DNA from: Cellulomonas flavigena DSM 20109
GTDB taxonomy: Bacteria > Actinomycetota > Actinomycetes > Actinomycetales > Cellulomonadaceae
Assembly: GCF_000092865.1 (NCBI RefSeq)
Contig: NC_014151.1
Coordinates: 682,001 to 746,000, forward strand
Direction of reading: 5' to 3'
Length of the DNA: 64,000 bases
The notes under the pieces were generated by a model. The model searched no databases and was not told where the DNA came from. It saw nothing but the letters and a program-made list of their open reading frames with translations. Positions 37,388 through 46,102 of this stretch are shown here, piece by piece (within the stretch, counting starts at the first letter, position 1; each line of letters opens with the position of its first letter). The position numbers and the translations under genes are program-made.

Positions 37388-38134
37388 ATGACGATCGCCG
37401 CAGTCCTCACCGCCGCCGGGAGCGGTACGCGCCTCGGGCTCGACGTGCCCAAGGCGGTCGTCGCGGTCGCCGGCGCACCTCTGGTCGTGCACGCGGCGCG
37501 CGCGCTGCTCGCGGCCCGCGCCTCCGACGGATCGGGCGTCGCCCAGCTCGTCGTCACGGCGCCCGCGGCGCTCCTCGACGAGGTCGCGGCCCTGCTCGGC
37601 GAGGTGGTCGACGCCGCGGCCACGGACGTCCGGCTCGACGTGGTCGGCGGCGGGCGCACGCGCCAGGAGTCGGTCGCGGCGGGGCTCGCCGAGCTCGTCG
37701 ACGACGTCGACGTGGTGCTGGTGCACGACGCGGCACGGCCGTTCGCCCCGCCGGAGCTCGTCGCGCGGGTCGTCGACGCCGTGCACGCCGGGCATGCCGC
37801 CGTGGTCCCGGGACTGCCGGTCGTCGACACGGTCAAGCGCGTCGCGGCGGGCGACGGCACGGGCCGACCCGTCGTCACGACCGTGCCGCGTGCGGACCTC
37901 GTGGCGGTGCAGACGCCGCAGGGGTTCGACCGGGCGGTCCTCGAGCGCGCGCACGCGGTCGGCTCCGGGCTCGGGGCGCACGAGGCGACGGCGGCGTCGG
38001 ACGACGCCGGGCTGGTGGAGGCGGCGGGCGTCACGGTGTGGGTGGTGCCGGGCGACGAGCGAGCCGCCAAGGTGACGACCGCGCGTGACCTGCACGTCGC
38101 GCAGGCCCTGAGGACGACGGAGGCACGCGCGTGA
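37388..38134 (+). CDS. ispD: 2-C-methyl-D-erythritol 4-phosphate cytidylyltransferase
   Basis: IspD makes CDP-methylerythritol in the non-mevalonate isoprenoid pathway. The 248-residue protein shows the nucleotide-binding AAGSGTRLG loop with the downstream PKA lysine, the GGRTRQESV segment, the [10 protein letters not shown] motif and VQTPQGF. The start is the ATG at 37388; an upstream CACGAT hexamer six bases away is a weak leaderless candidate. The next gene, ispF, overlaps by four bases, so two steps of the same pathway are coupled. Confidence 0.96.
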   Translation: MTIAAVLTAAGSGTRLGLDVPKAVVAVAGAPLVVHAARALLAARASDGSGVAQLVVTAPAALLDEVAALLGEVVDAAATDVRLDVVGGGRTRQESVAAGLAELVDDVDVVLVHDAARPFAPPELVARVVDAVHAGHAAVVPGLPVVDTVKRVAAGDGTGRPVVTTVPRADLVAVQTPQGFDRAVLERAHAVGSGLGAHEATAASDDAGLVEAAGVTVWVVPGDERAAKVTTARDLHVAQALRTTEARA

Positions 38135-38622
38135 ACCTGCGCACCGGCATCGGCATCGACGTGCACGCCTACGACCCGGACCCCGCCGAGGGGGCCGTGC
38201 TGCACCTCGCGGGCCTGGAGTGGCCGGGCGAGCGCCCGCTGGCGGGTCACTCGGACGCGGACGTCGCGGCGCACGCGGCCGCGGACGCGCTGCTGTCCGC
38301 GGCGGGCCTGGGCGACCTGGGCCTGCAGTTCGGCACCGACGACCCGCGCTGGGCGGGGGCCTCGGGCGCGGCGCTGCTGGCGGAGGCGGCGCGCCGGGTG
38401 CGGTCCGCGGGTTTCACGATCGGCAACGTCGCGGTCCAGGTCGTCGGCAACCGCCCCAAGCTCGGTCCGCGGCGCATCGAGGCGCAGGCCGTGCTGTCGA
38501 TGGCCTGCGGCGCGAGCGTGACGGTGAGCGCGACGACGACCGACGGCCTCGGTCTGACAGGACGCGGCGAGGGTGTCGCGGCCATCGCGACCGCGCTCGT
38601 CTCGCTCGACGACCCGGCCTGA
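38131..38622 (+). CDS. ispF: 2-C-methyl-D-erythritol 2,4-cyclodiphosphate synthase
   Basis: IspF closes CDP-methylerythritol 2-phosphate to the cyclodiphosphate, releasing CMP. The 163-residue protein is the usual length. Metal ligands D10 and H12 are in GIGIDVHAY, and the third His is in LAGHSDADV. The substrate loop reads [12 protein letters not shown] where many homologues have a PPxDP form. [14 protein letters not shown] is the C-terminal signature. The GTG start overlaps ispD. Confidence 0.96.
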   Translation: MNLRTGIGIDVHAYDPDPAEGAVLHLAGLEWPGERPLAGHSDADVAAHAAADALLSAAGLGDLGLQFGTDDPRWAGASGAALLAEAARRVRSAGFTIGNVAVQVVGNRPKLGPRRIEAQAVLSMACGASVTVSATTTDGLGLTGRGEGVAAIATALVSLDDPA

Positions 38623-38767
38623 GCGGTCACCCGGGAGCGTGGCCGGACCACGATGTGGGAACGAGACCACCCGCGCGGGTGAACTGTCGGAGCGGGTGCC
38701 GAAAGTCACGCGGTGACAGCCGCCAGGGCGTCGCGAACCGGGCGATTCGCCGGTACCGTCCCTCCAT

Positions 38768-39046
38768 GTGACTGCACCCCCGACCGACAGCGACCGCGCC
38801 TCCGCGCGTGCCGCGGCACAGCCGGGGACCGGTGCGCACGGCCTGCCCCAGCGCACCCGCACCCTGCCCGTGCGTCAGCGCAACCGCGTGCCGCTCGAGA
38901 CGCTGGAGGCCACGTTCGCGGGCCTGCAGCAGGTGGACGAGAACGCACGACCCGAGGCTCCGCTCGCGCCGCCCGAGGACCTGTGGCCCCCGGTGACGGG
39001 TCCGCACCCGCTCGTGACGGGGAGCCAGCCGCGCGTCGGCGGCTGA
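38768..39046 (+). CDS. Hypothetical protein, Pro/Arg-rich
   Basis: A 92-residue frame starting at a GTG seven bases after TACCGT (38755-38760). The middle section (RQRNRVPLETLEATFAGLQQVDE) looks like an ordered helix; the rest is Pro/Ala-rich and probably disordered. No signal peptide, membrane helix or known domain is seen. Function unknown. The promoter-like hexamer and codon use support it as a gene. Confidence 0.5.
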   Translation: MTAPPTDSDRASARAAAQPGTGAHGLPQRTRTLPVRQRNRVPLETLEATFAGLQQVDENARPEAPLAPPEDLWPPVTGPHPLVTGSQPRVGG

Positions 39047-39070
39047 CAGCTCCCGACCGCGGCGCCGCGC

Positions 39071-40015
39071 TCATCGCGTGGTCAGCACCAGCTTGCCGCC
39101 CGCGTGTCCCTCACGGCTGCGACGGTGCGCGGCAGCGGCGTCCTCGAGCGGGAACGTGCCGGTGACGAGGACGTCGAGAGAGCCGTCGGCGGCGAGCGCG
39201 GTGAGCTGCGAGCGGGCGGCGTCCCGGACGTCGGCGCCGGGGTCGGCACCGGGCCCGTGCCCGAGGGCGAGCACCCCCAGACCGGCGGCGCGGTCCAGCG
39301 CGACGAGCGTCGCGACCCGCCGGCGGTCCGCCACGAGCGCGGCGGACGTGTCGAGCGCCTCGGCGGTGCCCACGGCGTCGATCGCGACGCTCACGCGTCC
39401 GACGGTGCCCTCGACGGTCCGGACGCGGTCGAGCAGGCCGGGCCCGTAGGCGACGGGCTCGGCGCCGAGGCGCCGCAGGCACTCGTGCCAGGCCGGTGAC
39501 GCCGTGGCGACGACGCGGGCGCCGCGCAGCACCGCGAGCTGCACCGCCATGCGGCCCACGCCGCCGGAGGCGCCGTGCACGAGCACGACGTCCTCGTCGT
39601 CCACGCCGGTCGCCGCGACGGCGTGGGCCGCGGTCACGCCGGCGGCGAGCAGACCGGCGGCGGGGACCACGTCGAGCCGCGCCGGGCGTCGCACGAGCAC
39701 GTGCTGCGGCACGGTCACGAGGTCGGCGTAGCCACCGGTCACCGGCCACGCGACGACGTCGTCGCCGGGGGAGTACCAGCGCACGCCGGGGCCGACGGCC
39801 TGCACGACACCGGCGACCTCCAGCCCGAGCCGCACCGGCGTGCGGGTCCCGGACCCGGGCGCGTACGACTTCCAGTCCCAGGGGTTCACGCCCGCGGCGT
39901 CGACCCTCACCACCACCTCGCCGGGCCCAGGTGCCGGCGTCTCCACCTCGACGACCTGGAGCACCTCCGGCCCGCCGAGGTCGCCGGCCACGACCGCTCG
40001 TCCCACGTGCGCCAT
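39071..40015 (-). CDS. NADP-dependent quinone oxidoreductase-like dehydrogenase (MDR family)
   Basis: A 314-residue member of the zinc-less medium-chain dehydrogenase/quinone reductase group. It has the GroES-like N-terminal domain (GEVVVRVDAAGVNPWDWK and GLEVAGVVQAVGPGV) and a Rossmann domain with HGASGGVGRMAVQLAV. No catalytic-zinc Cys/His set is apparent. The substrate is unknown; such proteins reduce quinones or enones with NADPH. The start is the ATG at 40015; the open frame upstream lies over the next gene in another frame. Confidence 0.85.
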   Translation of the reverse strand: MAHVGRAVVAGDLGGPEVLQVVEVETPAPGPGEVVVRVDAAGVNPWDWKSYAPGSGTRTPVRLGLEVAGVVQAVGPGVRWYSPGDDVVAWPVTGGYADLVTVPQHVLVRRPARLDVVPAAGLLAAGVTAAHAVAATGVDDEDVVLVHGASGGVGRMAVQLAVLRGARVVATASPAWHECLRRLGAEPVAYGPGLLDRVRTVEGTVGRVSVAIDAVGTAEALDTSAALVADRRRVATLVALDRAAGLGVLALGHGPGADPGADVRDAARSQLTALAADGSLDVLVTGTFPLEDAAAAHRRSREGHAGGKLVLTTR

Positions 40016-40094
40016 CGGCCCAGCCTGCCTGCCGATCGGGTGAGGAGCCAGGCGCTGGGGATCCCTCGTCCGTGGGAATGCTCGGGCGTGCGCG

Positions 40095-41438
40095 TCAGCC
40101 GACGGGGCCGAGGACGCGGTCGACGTAGTCGTTGCGGAAGGTGCCGGTCGGGTCGACGCGTGCGCGCACGCGCTGCGCGTCGGCCAGGTGCGGGTACAGC
40201 TCACGGAGCCGTGCGTGATCGAGACCGTGCAGCTTGCCCCAGTGGGGGCGTCCGCCGACCTGCCCGGCGATCCGCTCGAACGCGTCGAACCAGCGCCGGT
40301 AGGGCATCCGGTAGTACTGGTGGGCCGCGACGTACGCGGTCTCGCGCCCGTGCGCGGTGGACAGCCACAGGTCGTCGGGGGCGGCGAAGCGGATCTCGAG
40401 CGGGAACGGCACCGGCTCGCCGGTGCCGCGCAGCCAGCCGTCGAGCTCGCGCAGGACGTCGGTGACGTGCGCGCGGGGGAGGGCGTACTCCATCTCGCAG
40501 AACCGCACGCGCCGGCGCGAGACGAAGACGTCGGCGGACGCGCCGGTGTAGGTCCGGGCGGTGAGGGCGCGCGACGCGACGGCGTTGATCCGCGGCACGG
40601 CACGGGGCACGGCCGCGGCGAGGCGGTTGGTCACGGCGAAGACGCCGTTGGACAGGAGCTCGTCGTCGACGAGGTGCCGCAGCGGTGACAGGGGCTGCTC
40701 GACGTCGTCGCTGACGCGGTTGTTGCGCCGCACGAGCGCGCCGGAGGTGTGGGGGAACCAGAAGAACTCGAAGTGGTCGTTGCCGTCGACGAGCGCGTCG
40801 AGGTCCGCCAGGACCGTTGCCAGCGCCATGGGCTGCTCCTGCGCCCGCAGGCGGAACGCCGGGACGACGTGCAGAATGACGGCGGCGAGCACGCCCGCGG
40901 TGCCCAGGCCGAGGCGGGCGAGCTCGAACAGCTCGGGGTCGTGCGTGGGTGACACCTCGTGCACGTCGCCGGCGGCGGTGACGAGGCGGCAGCCGACCAC
41001 CTGGGTCGCCAGCCCGCCGAGTCGTGCTCCCGTGCCGTGCGTGCCGGTGCTGATCGCGCCCGCGAGCGTCTGGACGTCGATGTCGCCGAGGTTGCGCATC
41101 GCCAGGCCGCGCGCGGCGAGGGCGGCGTTGAGGGTGCGCAGGCGGATGCCGGCGCCGACGGTCACGTGCGCCGAGCCGTCGGGGAGCGGCACGACGCGCT
41201 CGACGCCGGCCAGGTCGTCGAGACGTAGCTGGACATCGTCCGTGACGGCGGCGCCCGTGAACGAGTGACCGGCGCCGACGGCGCGCAGGCGGCCCCCGCG
41301 GGCCGTCGTCGACGCCACCGTGCGGACGAGCTCCTCCAGGTCACGGGGCTGCACGACGGTCCGCGGCGTGGCGCTCTGCGTGCGCGCCCAGTTGCGCCAC
41401 GCGGGCGCCGGTGACCCCCCGGAGTGACGCGCTCCCAT
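40095..41438 (-). CDS. FAD-linked sugar-1,4-lactone oxidase (D-arabinono-1,4-lactone oxidase family)
   Basis: A 447-residue flavoprotein of the VAO/PCMH fold. The FAD-binding part covers ~15-190 with VGAGHSFTGAA, VGAGIRLRTLNAAL and GAISTGTHGTG. The C-terminal ALO domain (~200-440) includes HFEFFWFPHT, FCEMEYALPR and a final PTGTFRNDYVDRVLG. The HWGK motif near the end is typical of aldonolactone oxidases and related alditol oxidases. The ATG at 41438 gives the conserved GGSPAPAWRNWARTQ start; an upstream open stretch is not family-like. It is divergent from a TetR gene that is followed by a PLP aldolase-type gene. The true substrate is not known. Confidence 0.88.
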   Translation of the reverse strand: MGARHSGGSPAPAWRNWARTQSATPRTVVQPRDLEELVRTVASTTARGGRLRAVGAGHSFTGAAVTDDVQLRLDDLAGVERVVPLPDGSAHVTVGAGIRLRTLNAALAARGLAMRNLGDIDVQTLAGAISTGTHGTGARLGGLATQVVGCRLVTAAGDVHEVSPTHDPELFELARLGLGTAGVLAAVILHVVPAFRLRAQEQPMALATVLADLDALVDGNDHFEFFWFPHTSGALVRRNNRVSDDVEQPLSPLRHLVDDELLSNGVFAVTNRLAAAVPRAVPRINAVASRALTARTYTGASADVFVSRRRVRFCEMEYALPRAHVTDVLRELDGWLRGTGEPVPFPLEIRFAAPDDLWLSTAHGRETAYVAAHQYYRMPYRRWFDAFERIAGQVGGRPHWGKLHGLDHARLRELYPHLADAQRVRARVDPTGTFRNDYVDRVLGPVG

Positions 41439-41467
41439 TCCCGCAGGATCGGCTGGGCATTCGTCCA

Positions 41468-41492
41468 AGTCAAGTGTGCGAAATCCTTGACT
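41468..41492. promoter_or_regulatory. Palindrome joining two divergent -35 boxes
   Basis: AGTCAAG (41468-41474) and CTTGACT (41486-41492) form a perfect 7-bp inverted repeat with an 11-base spacer. Read outward, each arm is a TTGACT -35 box: one for the oxidase gene (minus strand) and one for tetR (plus strand). The region is noticeably less GC-rich than its flanks. The palindrome is a good candidate operator for the adjacent TetR protein. The -10 elements are weak by eye. Confidence 0.55.
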
Positions 41493-41583
41493 ATCGTCAC
41501 GACAACCGATGAGATGATTACCGGGAGACGAGTCCACCGCACCCGGGGGGGTGTGTCGGCGGCTCGTCCGCAAGGAGGAAGCC

Positions 41584-42306
41584 ATGAACCGTCTGCCTGT
41601 CGCCGAGCGCCGGGAACAGCTCATCGAGGCGGCGCTCAGCGTGGCCAGCCGTGAGGGCATCGACGGTGCCACGGTGCGTGCCGTCGCGGCCGAGGCGGGG
41701 GTCTCGCTCGGTGTGGTGCACTACTGCTTCCGCGACAAGGACGAGCTGCTGCGTGCGATGGCCCACACCATCACCGAGCGCAACCTCGGCCGGGGTGTCG
41801 CGGAGATGCCCGAGTCCGCGTCCGCGCGCGACGCGATCATGGGTGTCCCGCACGAGCTGTGGTCCAACATCCGCGCGACGCGGGGCCCGCAGCTGCTGAC
41901 GTACGAGCTGACGACGACGTCGCTGCGGCACCCCGAGCTCCGGCAGGTCGGCGTCGACCAGTACGTCGTGAGCTGGGCGTCCGCCGAGGCGTTCCTCGAG
42001 GAGGTCGAGCGCGTCGCCGGCATCGTCTGGCGCGTGCCCCGGCACCTCATCGCACGCTCGATCATCGCCACCATCGACGGGTTCTCCCTCGCGTGGCTGG
42101 TCGACGACGACGACGATGCCGCCTACCAGGGCCTGCGCCTGTTCGCGGAGCACCTCGCGACGCTCGCGGTGCCGGTCGACGAGGCCGCGATGCTGGGCTC
42201 GTCCGACGACGCGAGCGAGGAGACCGAGGCCGCCGAGGAGCCGGGGGCCGACGTGCGCCCCTTCACCACGTCCGCCCTCACGTCCGGGGTGTCCGCCCTG
42301 GCATGA
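41584..42306 (+). CDS. TetR-family transcriptional regulator
   Basis: A 240-residue regulator. The N-terminal helix-turn-helix (~5-55) reads ERREQLIEAALSVASREG, then AAEAGVSLGVVHYCFRDKDEL, as in TetR proteins. The C-terminal ligand domain (~60-200) resembles BetI-like members, and an acidic tail follows (~205-230). The start is the ATG at 41584 behind AAGGAGG. It lies 13 bases upstream of the PLP-enzyme gene on the same strand and is divergent from the lactone oxidase, so it probably controls both. Confidence 0.93.
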   Translation: MNRLPVAERREQLIEAALSVASREGIDGATVRAVAAEAGVSLGVVHYCFRDKDELLRAMAHTITERNLGRGVAEMPESASARDAIMGVPHELWSNIRATRGPQLLTYELTTTSLRHPELRQVGVDQYVVSWASAEAFLEEVERVAGIVWRVPRHLIARSIIATIDGFSLAWLVDDDDDAAYQGLRLFAEHLATLAVPVDEAAMLGSSDDASEETEAAEEPGADVRPFTTSALTSGVSALA

Positions 42307-42319
42307 CGACGACCTGGCC

Positions 42320-43555
42320 GTGACGATCCCGACGACGCCCCCCCGCGCCGCCGCGGGTCGGTCGGTCACCCCGGCCGCGCGCACGACCGGCGAACGGCTG
42401 GACGCCGCGACCGCCGGCCTGCCCGCCCCGGTCGCCGTGGTCGACCTCGACGCGTTGGACGCCAACGCCGACGACCTCGTGCGCCGCGCCGGCGGCACGC
42501 CCGTGCGCGTCGCGAGCAAGTCGGTCCGCGTGCGTCACGTGCTCGAGCGCGTGCTGGAGCGGCCCGGGTTCGCGGGTGTGATGGCCTTCGCCGCGACGGA
42601 GGCGCGGTGGCTGGCCGGCCACGGCGTGCGTGACGTGCTGCTCGGCTACCCCACCGTCGACACCGTGGCCGTCGACGCGATCGCGGCCGACGCCTGCGCG
42701 GCGGCCGCCGTGACGTTCATGGTCGACGACACCGCCCAGGCCGACCTGCTCGCGGCGGCCGCGCACCGGCACGGGCGGCGCCTGCGGGTCTGCCTCGACG
42801 TCGATGCCTCGCTGCGCGTCGGCCGCGGTCCGCTCGTGGTTCACCTCGGCGTCCGACGCTCGCCCGTGCGCACGCCCGACGACGCGGCACGGCTCGCCGC
42901 CGCGGTCGAGCAGCGCGGCCTCGAGGTGCGCGGCGTGATGTTCTACGAGGCGCAGGTGGCCGGCCTGCCCGACACCTCGCCCGCGGTCCGGCTGGTCAAG
43001 GCAGCGTCGGTGCGCGAGCTCGCGCACCGCCGGGCCGACGTCGTCGACGCGGTCGCCACGGTCCTCGGGCACCCGCTCGAGCTCGTCAACTCCGGGGGCA
43101 CCGGATCGCTCGAGGTCAGCGCCGCCGCGCCCGCCGTCACGGAGGTCACGGCCGGCTCCGGGCTGTTCGTCCCCACGCTCTTCGACGGCTACCGCGCGTT
43201 CGAGCCGCGGCCCGCGGCGTTCTTCGGCCTGGACGTCGTGCGGGTGCCCGCCGCGGGGTGGGCGACCGTCTTCGGTGGCGGTTACGTGGCCTCGGGCCCC
43301 GCGTCGCCGAGCCGCCTGCCGCGGCCGGTGTGGCCCGCCGGCCTGCGACTCGCGCCCCGTGAGGGCGCGGGGGAGGTCCAGACACCGCTGCGTGTGCCCG
43401 CGCGTGCGGACCTGCGCGTCGGGGACCGCGTGTGGTTCCGGCACGCCAAGGCCGGCGAGGTCATGGAGCGGTTCGCGCACGTGCACCTGGTCCGCGGCGA
43501 CCGCGTCGAGACGAGCGTCCCGACGTACCGCGGCGAGGGCGTCTGCGCCGGTTGA
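42320..43555 (+). CDS. Amino acid deaminase/aldolase-type PLP enzyme (D-threonine aldolase-like)
   Basis: A 411-residue fold-type III PLP enzyme related to alanine racemase and D-threonine aldolase. VAVVDLDALDANADDLVRRA is the first strand and helix, and the PLP lysine is probably in VRVASKSVRVRHV (about residue 65). The C-terminal beta domain includes WATVFGGGYVASG and GDRVWFRHAKAGEVMERF, whose His/Cys-type metal site is typical of D-threonine aldolase/D-serine dehydratase relatives. The GTG at 42320 is chosen to avoid overlapping tetR. Substrate unknown. Its association with a sugar-lactone oxidase is discussed as a finding. Confidence 0.85.
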   Translation: MTIPTTPPRAAAGRSVTPAARTTGERLDAATAGLPAPVAVVDLDALDANADDLVRRAGGTPVRVASKSVRVRHVLERVLERPGFAGVMAFAATEARWLAGHGVRDVLLGYPTVDTVAVDAIAADACAAAAVTFMVDDTAQADLLAAAAHRHGRRLRVCLDVDASLRVGRGPLVVHLGVRRSPVRTPDDAARLAAAVEQRGLEVRGVMFYEAQVAGLPDTSPAVRLVKAASVRELAHRRADVVDAVATVLGHPLELVNSGGTGSLEVSAAAPAVTEVTAGSGLFVPTLFDGYRAFEPRPAAFFGLDVVRVPAAGWATVFGGGYVASGPASPSRLPRPVWPAGLRLAPREGAGEVQTPLRVPARADLRVGDRVWFRHAKAGEVMERFAHVHLVRGDRVETSVPTYRGEGVCAG

Positions 43556-43614
43556 GGCGTGGGACGCGCGGACCGCGGTCGGGTGCCGGGCCCGTGCGCC
43601 GGTAGCCTGGGCCG

Positions 43615-45060
43615 GTGAGCCTGCGGCTGTTCGACACCGGCACCCAGTCGGTACGTGACTTCGTGCCCCTCGTCGAGGGCGAGGTCGGCGTGTACCTGTG
43701 TGGTGCCACCGTGCAGTCGCCGCCGCACGTGGGGCACGTGCGCTCGGCCGTCGCGTTCGACGTGCTCGTGCGCTGGCTGCGGCGCAGCGGGGCGCGCGTG
43801 ACGATGGTCCGCAACGTCACCGACATCGACGACAAGATCCTCGCCAAGGCCGCGGCCGCCGGCCGGCCGTGGTGGGCGTGGGCGCTGCAGAACGAGCGGG
43901 CTTTCGCCTCGGCCTACGCCGCGCTCGGCGTCCTGCCACCCGACTACGAGCCGCGCGCCACCGGTCACGTGCCCGCGATGCTCGAGCTCATGGACCGGCT
44001 CGTCGAGCGCGGGCACGCGTACGCGGCCGGCCCGGGAGACGTCTACTTCGACGTCCGCTCGTGGGCGGAGTACGGCGCGCTCACCAACCAGCGCGTCGAC
44101 GACATGACGGACGTGCCCGAGGACGCCGGCTCCGGCAAGCGCGACCCGCACGACTTCGCGCTGTGGAAGGCCCCGAAGCCGGGCGAGCCGGGCACGGCCG
44201 CATGGCAGACCCGGTACGGCCGCGGTCGGCCCGGCTGGCACCTCGAGTGCTCGGCGATGGCGCACCGCTACCTCGGGGAGTCGTTCGACATCCACGGCGG
44301 CGGCCTCGACCTCAGGTTCCCGCACCACGAGAACGAGCAGGCGCAGTCCCGGGCCGCCGGGTACGGCTTCGCGCGCTACTGGCTCCACAACGGCTGGGTG
44401 ACGCAGGGCGGGGCGAAGATGAGCAAGTCGCTCGGCAACGGGCTGCTCGTCACCACCGTGCTGGAGAAGGCACCCGCGGTCGTCGTGCGCTACGCGCTGA
44501 CCGCCGTGCAGTACCGCTCGATGCTCGAGTGGACCGACGACACGCTCGCCGAGGCCGCGGCCACGTGGGACCGGCTCGCCGGCTTCGTGCAGCGCGCCAC
44601 CGAACGCGTCGGCACCGCGTCCGACGACGAGGTCGCAGGCGTCGAGCTGCCCGCCGCGTTCGCGGCCGCGCTCGACGACGACCTGAACGTCCCCGCCGCG
44701 CTCGCGGTCGTCCACGAGACGCTGCGCGCCGGCAACAGCGCGCTCGCGGCGGGCGACGACGCCGCGGCGCGCGCGGCGATGGTGACGCTGCGCGGCATGC
44801 TCGACGTGCTGGGCCTCGACCCGGGGTCGGCGCAGTGGCGTACCGCGGGCGGCGACGGCCGCCACGCGCACGCTCTGGACGCCCTCGTCCGCGCCGAGCT
44901 CGACGCCCGCTCCGCTGCGCGGGCCGCGCGCGACTGGGCCACCGCCGACGCGATCCGCGACCGGCTCACCGCGGCAGGCGTCGTCGTGGAGGACTCCCCG
45001 ACCGGCGCGCGCTGGACGCTCGCCGCGCCCACCCCCGCGCACGACACCTCGGAGGACTGA
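43615..45060 (+). CDS. cysS: Cysteine--tRNA ligase
   Basis: CysS charges tRNA-Cys. The 481-residue class I enzyme has the first zinc Cys and HIGH-like motif in [17 protein letters not shown], the remaining zinc ligands in [22 protein letters not shown] and [10 protein letters not shown], and the KMSKS loop in [10 protein letters not shown]. The C-terminal helical DALR-like domain is present, which argues against the shorter mycothiol ligase MshC. The GTG start lies six bases after TAGCCT (43603-43608), a leaderless-type signal. It overlaps rlmB by one base. Confidence 0.95.
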   Translation: MSLRLFDTGTQSVRDFVPLVEGEVGVYLCGATVQSPPHVGHVRSAVAFDVLVRWLRRSGARVTMVRNVTDIDDKILAKAAAAGRPWWAWALQNERAFASAYAALGVLPPDYEPRATGHVPAMLELMDRLVERGHAYAAGPGDVYFDVRSWAEYGALTNQRVDDMTDVPEDAGSGKRDPHDFALWKAPKPGEPGTAAWQTRYGRGRPGWHLECSAMAHRYLGESFDIHGGGLDLRFPHHENEQAQSRAAGYGFARYWLHNGWVTQGGAKMSKSLGNGLLVTTVLEKAPAVVVRYALTAVQYRSMLEWTDDTLAEAAATWDRLAGFVQRATERVGTASDDEVAGVELPAAFAAALDDDLNVPAALAVVHETLRAGNSALAAGDDAAARAAMVTLRGMLDVLGLDPGSAQWRTAGGDGRHAHALDALVRAELDARSAARAARDWATADAIRDRLTAAGVVVEDSPTGARWTLAAPTPAHDTSED

Positions 45061-46061
45061 TGGCCGGCAACTCCCAGCGCCGCGGCGCGACCCGCAAGGC
45101 GGGGACGAAGAAGGGGGCCCGCGTCGGGACCGGTGGTCACAGCCGGCGCGCGCTCGAGGGCAGGGGTCCCACCCCCAAGGCGGAGGACCGCCCGTACCAC
45201 GCCGCGCACAAGCGGAAGGTCCAGGCCGAGAAGGCCTCGGGCACGGCGCAGACCTCCGGCCGCCCGTCGGCGCGCGCCGCGCGCGGCGCCGAGGGCAAGC
45301 GCGGCGGGCGCACGAGCTCGACCCACGAGGTCGTCGCGGGCCGCAACTCCGTGCTCGAGGCGCTGCGTGCGGGGATCCCCGTGTCCACCGTGTACCTCGC
45401 GGCGCGTCTCGAGGCGGACGACCGCACGCGTGAGATCGTCTCGATCGCTGCGGACGCCGGTCACCCCCTGCTCGAGGTCGGCCGCGCGGAGCTGGACCGG
45501 CTGACCGACGGCGCCGTGCACCAGGGCGTCGCGCTGCAGGTGCCGCCGTACGAGTACCTCGACCCGGACGACCTGCTCGACACTGCCGAGTCGTCGCAGA
45601 CGGTGCCCCTCGTCGTCGCGCTCGACGGCATCACCGACCCCCGCAACCTCGGGGCCGTCCTGCGGTCCGCGGGCGCGTTCGGCGCGCACGGCGTGCTCGT
45701 GCCCGAGCGCCGCGCCGCGGGCGTCACCGCGTCGGCGTGGAAGGTCTCCGCCGGTGCGGCTGCGCGCGTGCCCGTCGCCCGCGCCACGAACCTCACGCGT
45801 GCGCTGCAGGACTACCGGCGCGCCGGCGTGTTCGTCGTCGGCCTCGACGCGGGCGGCGACGTGCCGCTGGCCGACCTGCCGTTCGCAGCCGACCCGCTCG
45901 TGCTCGTCGTGGGCTCCGAGGGCAAGGGCCTGTCGCGGCTCGTGCGCGAGCAGTGCGACGCGATCGTCTCCATCCCCATCGCGTCGGCCGTCGAGTCGCT
46001 CAACGCCGGCGTCGCCGCGGGCATCGCCCTGTACGAGGTCGCACGGCAGCGCGCGCTCTAG
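45060..46061 (+). CDS. rlmB: 23S rRNA (guanosine-2'-O-)-methyltransferase RlmB family
   Basis: A SpoU-type SAM-dependent 2'-O-methyltransferase acting on rRNA (guanosine 2251 in E. coli numbering). The 333-residue protein has a long, basic, disordered N-terminus (~1-85, Lys/Arg/Gly-rich), an L30e-like substrate domain (~90-165), and the trefoil-knot domain with motif 1 [16 protein letters not shown], motif 2 [14 protein letters not shown] and motif 3 [22 protein letters not shown]. The ATG overlaps the cysS stop (TGATG). The cysS-rlmB order is conserved in actinobacteria. Confidence 0.94.
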   Translation: MAGNSQRRGATRKAGTKKGARVGTGGHSRRALEGRGPTPKAEDRPYHAAHKRKVQAEKASGTAQTSGRPSARAARGAEGKRGGRTSSTHEVVAGRNSVLEALRAGIPVSTVYLAARLEADDRTREIVSIAADAGHPLLEVGRAELDRLTDGAVHQGVALQVPPYEYLDPDDLLDTAESSQTVPLVVALDGITDPRNLGAVLRSAGAFGAHGVLVPERRAAGVTASAWKVSAGAAARVPVARATNLTRALQDYRRAGVFVVGLDAGGDVPLADLPFAADPLVLVVGSEGKGLSRLVREQCDAIVSIPIASAVESLNAGVAAGIALYEVARQRAL

Positions 46062-46066
46062 ACACC

Positions 46067-46100
46067 CGACCCCGCCCCGGGTGTCCCCGGGGCGGGGTCG
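46067..46100. terminator. Bidirectional terminator between rlmB and the DUF4032 gene
   Basis: CGACCCCGCCCCGG (46067-46080) pairs perfectly with 46087-46100 around a 6-base loop, between convergent genes. Confidence 0.88.
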
Positions 46101-46102
46101 CC

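Noticed and set aside
38699..38707. CCGAAAGTC near 38.7 kb as another xylanase-type operator
   Set aside because: It is a single half-site without the matching arm, so chance similarity is likely.
43615..45060. Mycothiol ligase MshC instead of CysS
   Set aside because: The protein has the full CysS length and C-terminal domain, and lies in the conserved cysS-rlmB pair. MshC is shorter and has a different context.
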